From Thioploca ingrica (GTDB lineage: Bacteria > Pseudomonadota > Gammaproteobacteria > Beggiatoales > Beggiatoaceae), in assembly GCA_000828835.1 (NCBI GenBank), contig AP014633.1, positions 1-64,000 of the forward strand: DNA of 64,000 nt, in the 5' to 3' direction. A program made the translations under genes and the position numbers. Positions 26,400 through 33,585 of the stretch are shown in pieces. The stretch's first letter is position 1. Every line of letters starts with the position of its first letter. The notes below the pieces were generated by a model, which saw only the letters and a program-made list of their open reading frames with translations, did no database searches and had not been told where the DNA came from.

Positions 26400-27452
26400 A
26401 TGTTGCCCTATCTGATGCCACATAACTGGCGTGAATGGAAAAACTTATTGTTACGCTGGAGCGTCATTCTTGCTGTGTTACTAGCGGTTTTGCTGATAGG
26501 TTCATGTTATGTTGTCCATATGCCTGGCATTTCGTATCAGGGGCCATTTCTCCCATTGACTGCTGAGGAAAGCAATATCAGCGTATTCTTGCGCCGTCAC
26601 GTAGAGAAATTGGCCGGGGAAATCGGGGAGAGAAATATCGGACACCCGGAAGCTTTACACAACGCGGCGGCTTATATCGAAGCAACCTTCAAACAATTTG
26701 GTTACTCCGTTGATCGGCAATCGTTTCTATCGGCAGGGCAGGAAGTGCAAAATCTATGGGTAAGGTTGCCTGGTAGCCAATTTCCCCAGCAAGCCTTGGT
26801 CATTGGCGCACATTACGACTCAGCCGGCAATTCACCCGGCGCCAATGATAATGCCACCGGAGTCGCGGCTGTACTCGAATTGGCAAGGCTGTTGGTAGAT
26901 TATCAACCTAAACGCAGCATTTATCTGGTCGCATTTGTCAACGAAGAACTGCTCTTTTTTAGAGGTGGTGAGGAAGTTGGCAGTCATCGCTTTGCATTGG
27001 ACCTACGCGCCAAAGGTCTCTCGGTATATGGTATGCTTTCTTTAGAAACCATTGGCTATTACAGTGACGCTCCGGGTAGCCAAGATTATCCAATCCCGTT
27101 GCTTAAATGGATTTATCCCGATACCGGTAATTTCATTGCCTTTGTTGGCAATATGGCTTCGCGCCGGTTGGTGCATCAATGTATAAACAATTTTCGCCAT
27201 TATACTTCCTTCCCCTCAGAAGGAATTGCCGCGCCGGAGTGGCTTGAGGGCGTTGATTTGTCTGATCACCTGTCTTTTTGGCGCCAGGGATGGCCAGCGT
27301 TAATGGTAACGGATACTGCACCGCGTCGTTATCCTTACTACCATGATCCGCAGGATTTACCCAATCAAGTTGATTATGCCAAAACTGCCCGCGTGGTATT
27401 GGGATTGCGCAAGGTGGTAGCAGCACTGGCTAACGATACTGAAAATAACTAA
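26400..27452 (+). CDS. M28 family metallopeptidase, membrane-anchored
   Basis: A 350-residue Zn-dependent aminopeptidase-type protein. One N-terminal transmembrane helix (LRWSVILAVLLAVLLIGSCY) places the catalytic domain in the periplasm. Co-catalytic zinc ligands of the M28 fold are visible: VIGAHYDS (His), GANDNATG (bridging Asp), VNEE (general base and ligand Glu), and SDHLSFW (last His). TGAGGAG lies 11 nt before the ATG. It stands alone between the divergent nuclease gene and the phospholipid operon. Substrate unknown. Confidence 0.85.
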   Translation: MLPYLMPHNWREWKNLLLRWSVILAVLLAVLLIGSCYVVHMPGISYQGPFLPLTAEESNISVFLRRHVEKLAGEIGERNIGHPEALHNAAAYIEATFKQFGYSVDRQSFLSAGQEVQNLWVRLPGSQFPQQALVIGAHYDSAGNSPGANDNATGVAAVLELARLLVDYQPKRSIYLVAFVNEELLFFRGGEEVGSHRFALDLRAKGLSVYGMLSLETIGYYSDAPGSQDYPIPLLKWIYPDTGNFIAFVGNMASRRLVHQCINNFRHYTSFPSEGIAAPEWLEGVDLSDHLSFWRQGWPALMVTDTAPRRYPYYHDPQDLPNQVDYAKTARVVLGLRKVVAALANDTENN

Positions 27453-27553
27453 ATGATATCGGAAAATTACTTTATGTATTTCAATCGATTATTGATATTT
27501 ATCAACCGGTGGCGATTAGCTAAGTAAAGCGTGCCTAACCAGTACGGAGAATT

Positions 27554-28162
27554 ATGATCAGTATCTACCAATTAAAACCCTATTTCCAGTCAGTGCTCCG
27601 TCCCCTTACTCGTTCACTGGCGGCCATGGGTATTACCGCTAACCAAGTGACGGTGAGTGCTATACTCCTCTCATTACTGAGCGGTATGACGATTGTGGTG
27701 TGGTCATCGCAAGGTTGGCCGTTGTTGCTATTACCGGTGGTGTTGCTGATGCGGATGGCACTTAATGCGATTGATGGTCTGTTAGCCCGTGAGTATCATA
27801 TGCAATCGCCGCTGGGTGCGATCCTCAATGAACTGGGGGATGTGATATCTGATGCCGCACTCTATTTACCCTTTGCTTGGCTACCAGCAATTTATGCACC
27901 CTTACCCGTTTTGATCGTATTATTAGCTGTGATTGGTGAAATGATGGGCGTGGTGGGAATCCAAATTGGCGCCAGCCGCCGCTACGATGGTCCGCTGGGT
28001 AAAAGCGACCGTGCTTTGGCGTTTGGGTTATTAGGGTTATTGTTGGGGAGTGGCGTATTGCCAAGTATTGGGTGCAATGTGGTGTTAAGTATACTGGTGC
28101 TGTTGGCGGCTTGGACCATTGTTAATCGGGCACGCGGTGCGCTACTGGAGATTAAATCATGA
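27554..28162 (+). CDS. CDP-alcohol phosphatidyltransferase, YnbA-like
   Basis: A 202-residue integral membrane enzyme of the CDP-alcohol phosphatidyltransferase family, which transfers a phosphatidyl group from CDP-diacylglycerol to an alcohol. The motif reads NAIDGLLAREYHMQSPLG then AILNELGDVISD. Compared with the canonical DxxDGxxAR...GxxxDxxxD, the first and third Asp are Asn. To my recollection YnbA-type members share this kind of motif, so it may be a subfamily trait rather than damage. CGGAG precedes the ATG. The stop overlaps the following CdsA-like gene by 4 nt, and a PlsC-like gene comes next, so the three likely form one phospholipid operon. The alcohol acceptor cannot be told from sequence. 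Confidence 0.82.
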   Translation: MISIYQLKPYFQSVLRPLTRSLAAMGITANQVTVSAILLSLLSGMTIVVWSSQGWPLLLLPVVLLMRMALNAIDGLLAREYHMQSPLGAILNELGDVISDAALYLPFAWLPAIYAPLPVLIVLLAVIGEMMGVVGIQIGASRRYDGPLGKSDRALAFGLLGLLLGSGVLPSIGCNVVLSILVLLAAWTIVNRARGALLEIKS

Positions 28163-29136
28163 TTGGGTTAGAGTTAGATCCTGCAGTACGTTGGACGTTA
28201 GGTGGCATTTTCGGGTTGCTTATCCTGGCTTCGATAGTGGTATCACTGTTAAACCGTTCTGCTAAGCCCGGTCTCGGTGAATTGCGCCAGCGAATTAATA
28301 CTTGGTGGGTGATGGTTATCGTCTTCGGTTTAGCGATGACATTGAGCCGCACTTTTTCTCTGCTCTTCTTTGGTTTCGTCAGTTTCCTAGCCCTCAAAGA
28401 ATATTTCTCTTTAATTCCTACCCGCCGTGCAGATCGCCGCGTGCTGTTCTGGGCTTATCTCGTTATTCCATTGCAATATTACTGGGTTTATGCTGAATGG
28501 TACGGTATGTTTATTATCTTCATCCCCGTCTACTGTTTTTTACTACTACCCGTGCGAATGTTGTTAGTGGGCGAAACCGACGGTTTTTTGCGAGCCATCG
28601 GCACCTTGCATTGGGGTTTAATGACCACCGTTTTTAGCCTGAGCCATGCGGCTTTTTTACTCATTCTACGCTACGAAACCCCAAGCGGAATGCTGCTGGC
28701 TGGGCCAGGATTAATGTTGTATTTGGTTATGTTAACGCAGTTAAACGATGTTGCCCAATATTTATGGGGTAAATTGATAGGACGTGACAAAATTATTCCC
28801 AAAGTGAGCCCAAACAAAACGTGGGGTGGTTTTCTCGGTGGCATGTTGACTATTTTGATCTTAGCGATTTTATTAGGCCCAATATTAACTCCCATGAACA
28901 CTTGGCAGTCAGCACTGGCTGGTTTAATTATCAGCATAGGTGGTTTTTTTGGTGACATCAATATTTCTGCTATCAAGCGCGATCTCGGTATCAAAGATAG
29001 TGGCACCTTGTTACCGGGACACGGCGGAATCCTGGATCGAGTCGATAGCTTGACCTACACCGCACCGCTGTTTTTTCACTATATTTACTATTTATTTCCT
29101 TGGCATACGTTTGGTTCTCACGGCATTCTACAGTGA
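28159..29136 (+). CDS. Phosphatidate cytidylyltransferase, YnbB/CdsA-like
   Basis: A 325-residue polytopic membrane protein that should convert phosphatidate and CTP to CDP-diacylglycerol. The C-terminal CDS signature is clear: SAIKRDLGIKDSGTLLPGHG and GGILDRVDSL. About eight transmembrane segments are predicted by eye. ATGA overlap with the upstream YnbA-like gene and GTGA overlap with the downstream acyltransferase argue for coupled translation. It makes the substrate of the upstream enzyme, so the operon can run from acylated glycerol phosphate to a finished phospholipid. The main housekeeping cdsA is probably elsewhere. Confidence 0.88.
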   Translation: MIGLELDPAVRWTLGGIFGLLILASIVVSLLNRSAKPGLGELRQRINTWWVMVIVFGLAMTLSRTFSLLFFGFVSFLALKEYFSLIPTRRADRRVLFWAYLVIPLQYYWVYAEWYGMFIIFIPVYCFLLLPVRMLLVGETDGFLRAIGTLHWGLMTTVFSLSHAAFLLILRYETPSGMLLAGPGLMLYLVMLTQLNDVAQYLWGKLIGRDKIIPKVSPNKTWGGFLGGMLTILILAILLGPILTPMNTWQSALAGLIISIGGFFGDINISAIKRDLGIKDSGTLLPGHGGILDRVDSLTYTAPLFFHYIYYLFPWHTFGSHGILQ

Positions 29137-29777
29137 TAACTTCCGTGTTACGTTACCTATTTTTTGCTGTTCTCGTGCGTCCTCTCTTGCTCTTGATCGT
29201 CGGCATTAATGTACGAAGACTAAAATCTCTACCTCAACAAGGACCCGCCGTGATCGTGGCTAATCATAACAGCCACCTCGATGCTTTAGCGCTAATCAGC
29301 TTATTTCCATTGCGATTATTGCCTCAGTTACGTCCACTGGCTGCCAGCGACTATTTCCTACGCAATCGTTGGCAAACTTGGATTGCCCTACACATCATCG
29401 GCATTATTCCCATCGAACGTCAAGCGCGGGGAATGCACCAGGATCGATTAGCTGGGGTAGGCACTGCCTTAGAAGCGGGTAATATCGTGATTATCTTTCC
29501 CGAAGGGAGTCGGGGTGAACCAGAACAACTGAGCCAATTCAAAAGTGGTGTAGCCCACCTAGCTCGCCGCTATCCCACTGTGCCATTTTATCCGCTATTT
29601 ATCCACGGGCTAGGTAAAACCCTGCCCAAAGGTGAAGCACTATTAGTACCGTTTTTTTGCGACATTTTTGTCGGTGAACCGCTGTATTGGAATGGCGATA
29701 AGCTCGAATTTATGGCGGAATTAAGTCAACGAATGAACAACTTAGCAGCAGAAGGGCAGTTTTCACCTTGGCAATAA
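29133..29777 (+). CDS. 1-acylglycerol-3-phosphate acyltransferase, PlsC-like
   Basis: A 214-residue membrane-associated acyltransferase. The HX4D catalytic motif (NHNSHLDAL) and the glycerol-phosphate binding motif (FPEGSRGEPEQL) are intact. I chose GTG 29133, whose bases overlap the stop of the CdsA-like gene (GTGA). The longer frame from TTG 29100 lies inside that gene and adds nothing family-like. The enzyme would supply phosphatidate for the two upstream gene products. A repeat element at 29795-29887 follows. Confidence 0.85.
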   Translation: MITSVLRYLFFAVLVRPLLLLIVGINVRRLKSLPQQGPAVIVANHNSHLDALALISLFPLRLLPQLRPLAASDYFLRNRWQTWIALHIIGIIPIERQARGMHQDRLAGVGTALEAGNIVIIFPEGSRGEPEQLSQFKSGVAHLARRYPTVPFYPLFIHGLGKTLPKGEALLVPFFCDIFVGEPLYWNGDKLEFMAELSQRMNNLAAEGQFSPWQ

Positions 29778-29794
29778 TTCAAGGTAGTAACAAC

Positions 29795-29887
29795 GTAGGA
29801 TGGGTAGAACGCGTCAGCGCAAAACCCATCAAATTAAGGACCTTGGCCTTTTAAATGTTGGGTTTCGCTGCGCTCTACCCAACCTAC
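29795..29887. repeat. Small inverted-repeat element (MITE-like), 93 bp
   Basis: The ends GTAGGATGGGTAGA and TCTACCCAACCTAC are imperfect inverted repeats, and internal GCGTCAGCGC and CGCTGCGC arms extend them. It is related in sequence and design to 7464-7571. It lies between the convergent plsC-like and Uma2 genes and could terminate both. Confidence 0.7.
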
Positions 29888-29903
29888 ACACTACTAGCAT
29901 TTA

Positions 29904-30380
29904 TCAATCAATTTTTTTAGGAAAATCAGGTATTAATCTAGAAGTTGGCAACTTACCTTGGGTATCATAAAAACTCAGGTGACCTTCCTCATTGCAAAAC
30001 CATACTTCTTGGGCACCGGCAGCAAGGTAGAGCAATCTTTTAGTTCGCATTTCAGCAACGGTATTGCTCGGTGAAAGAATTTCAATACAAATTTCTGGAG
30101 CAATAGGACTATCGTACTTATCTTTAACTTGTTCCCAACGTTGTGAAGAAAACCAAGCAACATCAGCAACTTTGGTACCTTTTGTTGTTTGAATGGCACA
30201 CTCGGTTATGACTTCACCGGTTTCGCGCATAAGCTTGAGGATGAATGAACCTATTTTAAATTGATATTTACCATGTATAAGTCCGGTTGGAGACATGATA
30301 ATTTGTCCCTGTTCATTTAGTTCAATCTTGTAAGGTAAGTCTTGAAAGGTGGGATCTTGACAAAGTTGTTGCCAATTCAT
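29904..30380 (-). CDS. Uma2 family (DUF820) nuclease-like protein
   Basis: A 158-residue Uma2-type protein with the restriction-endonuclease-like core: HGKYQFKIGSFILKLM, TTKGTKVADVAWFSS (Asp), PEICIEILSPSN (ExE-type motif). Function in bacteria is unproven; the family is expanded in cyanobacteria and large sulfur bacteria. ATG 30380 (MNWQQLCQDP) is the real start. An open frame extends upstream to 30710, but that part only translates the two copies of a tandem repeat. Confidence 0.8.
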   Translation of the reverse strand: MNWQQLCQDPTFQDLPYKIELNEQGQIIMSPTGLIHGKYQFKIGSFILKLMRETGEVITECAIQTTKGTKVADVAWFSSQRWEQVKDKYDSPIAPEICIEILSPSNTVAEMRTKRLLYLAAGAQEVWFCNEEGHLSFYDTQGKLPTSRLIPDFPKKID

Positions 30381-30424
30381 AACGAACTCCAAAATTTCTT
30401 CACTTTTATACCTTATTTTCTCGT

Positions 30425-30734
30425 TTTTTCTCGTTCCCACCGTCTCGGTGGGAATGCGTACTGCGCTACTCCAGCGGCGCAGGGAACTCCCGCACATTGA
30501 TTGTACACACCACGCACCGCTGGAACGGTGCAACATGAATTCCCACGCTGGAGCGTGGGAACTAGTTAAGCGTAGCGGATGGGTTTTTTCTCGTTCCCAC
30601 CGTCTCTCTCGGTGGGAATGCGTACTGCGCTGCTCCAGCGGCGCAGGGAACTCCCGCACATTGATTGTACACATCACGCACCGCTGGAACGGTGCAACAT
30701 GAATTCCCACGCTGGAGCGTGGGAACTAGTTAAC
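30425..30734. repeat. Tandem duplication of a ~145-bp palindrome-rich repeat
   Basis: Copy 1 at about 30425-30568 and copy 2 at about 30584-30734 are nearly identical. Each contains TTCCCACC/GGTGGGAA, CCAGCGGCGC, CGCACCGCTGGAACGGTGC and TCCCACGCTGGAGCGTGGGA hairpins and ends in ACTAGTTAA. Differences are few (for example a CTCT expansion near 30604). The repeat lies in the promoter region of the Uma2 gene and downstream of the psr operon. Confidence 0.85.
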
Positions 30735-30777
30735 TAGTTAAATCTTTTAATAGTCAATTAGTAATAGCAAGTGTTAA

Positions 30778-31341
30778 TTAAGACTCTTTTACTGGAACAC
30801 TTCGCCGGAGTTTCGCAAAAAATTCTCGGCGAGAAACTTCCTGTTGCCAATCACATCGCCGCTGTTGTTCTTCAATAACCCGATTACGAGTAGTTATGAC
30901 TTCATTCCAAGCATTAAAAGCGTCTTGCGGGGTCTTAAATTGTTCCATGGATTGGATAAGTGGCTGAATAAGGTAATGACCAAGTTGGGAATGATAATTA
31001 AGATGCGCTCTTTCTTTACCGCCTAAAATGGGTAAAGAAATCGGGGGCCCAATCACTAACATTGGAGCATGAAGTCGTTCTTCCGCCTGCCAATCGGCTG
31101 GAAGAGGAATCATGGGTTTACGTTCTGGTAAAAAAATTCGCGCCAGTGTCCAGGGTGTTAAGAGTAAGAAGATGCGCCAAATATCGGTATGACGAAAAGC
31201 TCGAACTTCAACTGGTAAATGGTGGTTAACTAACAGTTCGTTAATAAAATTAGTCTGATATAGTTCAGTAAAAACGGCTATCACCGTATTGATAACTGCT
31301 TCGTCGCTCGTAGTTGAATCCAAAATTTGCCAAGTTGACAT
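30778..31341 (-). CDS. HybE-like hydrogenase/oxidoreductase assembly chaperone
   Basis: A 187-residue protein resembling the HybE/HupJ family of [NiFe]-hydrogenase chaperones: LPVEVRAFRHTDIWRIFLLL, TPWTLARIFLP and YHSQLGHYLIQPLIQSMEQF occupy the positions of the family signatures. No hydrogenase gene is in the window. It is the last gene of the psr-type operon, 3 nt after the TorD-like gene, so it probably helps mature or proofread the Tat-exported molybdoenzyme or its Fe-S partner. That reassignment of role is inference. Confidence 0.65.
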   Translation of the reverse strand: MSTWQILDSTTSDEAVINTVIAVFTELYQTNFINELLVNHHLPVEVRAFRHTDIWRIFLLLTPWTLARIFLPERKPMIPLPADWQAEERLHAPMLVIGPPISLPILGGKERAHLNYHSQLGHYLIQPLIQSMEQFKTPQDAFNAWNEVITTRNRVIEEQQRRCDWQQEVSRREFFAKLRRSVPVKES

Positions 31342-31344
31342 GGC

Positions 31345-31860
31345 TTAAAATAATTCCTTTAATTTAACTCCAAGTTGCTGATAAAGAATCAATTCACTAT
31401 GAGATTGTAAATCTTCAGCAAAACGCGGTACCCAAGGAACAATATGATTTTGCCATAATTGTTCCCATTGCATCACCTCAAAAGGTTGTTGTTCTGCTAA
31501 GTAGGCAGCACATTCTAATAAAACGCCCAAATAATCTGGCGGTAGTCCATCAATCGTTTCTAAGCCAATGGATTGGTAAAATTGCTCAATGTCTTCACAA
31601 ATTGCGCCATTCATCACGCCATGACGATAAACTGACTGAAAGGGTGGGCAACAGGTTTTAGGATGACCATTGATAAAAAGGTAGGTATGTTCTCCTTGCC
31701 AACGGTCTAAAGCCATTGCCTTCAATTCGGCTACAGCCGGCTGTAACCACGGGTTTTCTGCCGCTAATTCAATAAGCACCTCTAAACTGTCTTTGCTGGG
31801 CGAAGCGAGTAGCCCAGCAAAGAGACGCAGTTTATCCGGTGTAATGTTATTAGGTAACAT
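31345..31860 (-). CDS. TorD/DmsD-family molybdoenzyme chaperone
   Basis: A 171-residue all-helical protein of the TorD family. LRLFAGLLASPSKDSLEVL, HTYLFINGHPKTCCPPFQSV and PPDYLGVLLECAAYLAEQQP match the N-terminal, ExxxLF..G.....P..S and central helix signatures. TorD proteins bind the Tat signal and the apo-form of the molybdoenzyme until the cofactor is inserted. The gene lies between psrC and the HybE-like gene in the same operon. Here the client is expected to be the protein at 33586-36408. Confidence 0.8.
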   Translation of the reverse strand: MLPNNITPDKLRLFAGLLASPSKDSLEVLIELAAENPWLQPAVAELKAMALDRWQGEHTYLFINGHPKTCCPPFQSVYRHGVMNGAICEDIEQFYQSIGLETIDGLPPDYLGVLLECAAYLAEQQPFEVMQWEQLWQNHIVPWVPRFAEDLQSHSELILYQQLGVKLKELF

Positions 31861-31879
31861 TTGCCACCGTTAGCTGAGT

Positions 31880-32896
31880 TTACCCCTGAGGTTCTGGGGT
31901 AGTTTTAGGTTGAAGTTGAGCATGATGGGAAATGCTATTGACTGCCGGATAAGGACGTTCATAAACACCCGCATACATAAAGTAGTGACGCAGTAGGTAA
32001 CCACCACTTAAAACCATGATAGCGGCTAAGACAATCGGTGCTGGACTACCCCAACCTTTAGTCACTCCGCGCAGTTCAATTAAGAAAGGAACAATCAGAC
32101 CAAACACGACGAACCCGAAAATCCAACCCAGACTATTCCACAAAATATGCGCGGTAGAACGAGCCGATTCCAGACCGTAAGTGGTGTAATGGAAGAACAC
32201 AAAGATAATTAAGAGTTCAACTCCAATCAAAATGACATCAGTGCGTTCGTACAGAACCCGCAAGGCCTGATCTTCTTCTCGATTTATGACTAAATATAAC
32301 ACTAAGAGTAAAAATGCCATCGAAGTGGAAAGAGCGGACACAATAAAGAGTAAAGGCACCCCGGGGTTATGCCATAAAGCCACAGCGGGGAAGGATTGTA
32401 ATAATAAACCGGTGTAAAATACCGTTCCCACACTATTAATGACAGCTAACCAACCAATGAGTCCATGGAACTTCTTCGACAGCTTACCTAACCAACCAAA
32501 CAGCTTTAACAGGGTGCCAATAATAGGCATCTTGGTGAAGAATGGCGTTTCCAACATATAAGGCAACGCATAAATGATACTCCAGACCATCATCCACACA
32601 ATAAATTGAGTACCCCAGCTAATCCACGCGTCGGGTTTATGGATGAGTACCATCGGATTAAGAACATGAATCACATTAATTTTATTAAGTAGGTGGAGAA
32701 ACAGCAAGAAAGAACCTAAGCTCAACATGATAAACGCCGAGATAACTCCCCATAATACCAACGGCTTATGTTCTTTAACATACATATTAGTGAGACAACT
32801 GGTGACGACGGTTGCTCCACCTAAACCACCTAGAAATAAGTAGATAGCAATCCACCAGGTCCACACTGCTTGAGTGTCATAATACATGCCTTCCAT
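31880..32896 (-). CDS. psrC: NrfD/PsrC-type quinone-interacting membrane subunit
   Basis: A 338-residue integral membrane protein of the NrfD/PsrC family with about eight or nine transmembrane helices. WTWWIAIYLFLGGLGGATVV and HKPDAWISWGTQFIVWMM are typical. It exchanges electrons between the quinone pool and the Fe-S subunit. The start codon shares one base with the psrB stop (TAATG). The family serves polysulfide, tetrathionate, sulfur and nitrite reductases and sulfite dehydrogenases, so this subunit does not fix the substrate. Confidence 0.87.
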   Translation of the reverse strand: MEGMYYDTQAVWTWWIAIYLFLGGLGGATVVTSCLTNMYVKEHKPLVLWGVISAFIMLSLGSFLLFLHLLNKINVIHVLNPMVLIHKPDAWISWGTQFIVWMMVWSIIYALPYMLETPFFTKMPIIGTLLKLFGWLGKLSKKFHGLIGWLAVINSVGTVFYTGLLLQSFPAVALWHNPGVPLLFIVSALSTSMAFLLLVLYLVINREEDQALRVLYERTDVILIGVELLIIFVFFHYTTYGLESARSTAHILWNSLGWIFGFVVFGLIVPFLIELRGVTKGWGSPAPIVLAAIMVLSGGYLLRHYFMYAGVYERPYPAVNSISHHAQLQPKTTPEPQG

Positions 32897-33522
32897 TAGG
32901 TTGCCCTCTCTAATTCGTTGATATAATAAACATTGGGTCGAGTACCCAGATGTGCCATAAGTGGCTTAGCAATGCCACTCGCTACGATTTTGGCTACGGG
33001 ATCATTCGGATCATTCAAATCACCAAATTGACGAGAAAATCCGACGCAGGTTTCCACGCAAGCTGGCTTGAGTCCTTTCATTACTCGATGGGCACAGAAG
33101 GAACATTTATCTACGCTCGGATGTTCACGATGAAGTAGTTCACCGTAAAATCCTTTCCCTTGTTCAAGATCGTTACTAGTCATATCGAAACGAGCATCAT
33201 ACGGGCAAGCCATCGCACAAGCCCGACAACCCATACAAAGGCTGTCATCTACCAATACAATTCCATTATCTAATTTGTGAGTGGCACCGGTGGGACAAAC
33301 GCTCATACAAGGTGGATTGTCACAATGATTACATAACCGTGGTAGAAATCGCCGCCGGACTTCACCACCTTCTTTACCGATTTCCATATCATGAACGTAA
33401 GTACGCCATTGGTTTTTCCAAACGGGCGTTTGATTTTCCATTGCGCAAGCCGCCATGCAAGCATTACAGCCTACGCAAGTATTTAGGTCAATGACCATTG
33501 CATAGTGCGGGGTATTCGCCAT
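32896..33522 (-). CDS. psrB: Four-cluster ferredoxin subunit, PsrB-like
   Basis: A 208-residue electron-transfer subunit carrying four [4Fe-4S] binding sites: CVGCNACMAAC, CNHCDNPPCMSVCPTGATH, CMGCRACAMACPYD and CSFCAHRVMKGLKPACVETC. I chose ATG 33522 (MANTPHYAMV), which follows AAGGAG; a longer frame to 33546 would start inside the Shine-Dalgarno. It has no signal peptide and presumably travels with PsrA through Tat, as in related enzymes. It links the molybdenum subunit to PsrC. Confidence 0.92.
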   Translation of the reverse strand: MANTPHYAMVIDLNTCVGCNACMAACAMENQTPVWKNQWRTYVHDMEIGKEGGEVRRRFLPRLCNHCDNPPCMSVCPTGATHKLDNGIVLVDDSLCMGCRACAMACPYDARFDMTSNDLEQGKGFYGELLHREHPSVDKCSFCAHRVMKGLKPACVETCVGFSRQFGDLNDPNDPVAKIVASGIAKPLMAHLGTRPNVYYINELERAT

Positions 33523-33585
33523 AGTGAGTTTTTCTCCTTTGATCAATTCTCAATTTTCAGTACACCTGCTGCTGAATGCCTGATT

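Noticed and set aside
30381..30710. N-terminal extension of the Uma2 protein
   Set aside because: It is a translation of two tandem palindromic repeats and carries no family similarity; the family start is at 30380.
30425..30734. CRISPR array
   Set aside because: Only two long, nearly identical units with internal palindromes; there are no short regular repeats with unique spacers and no cas genes.
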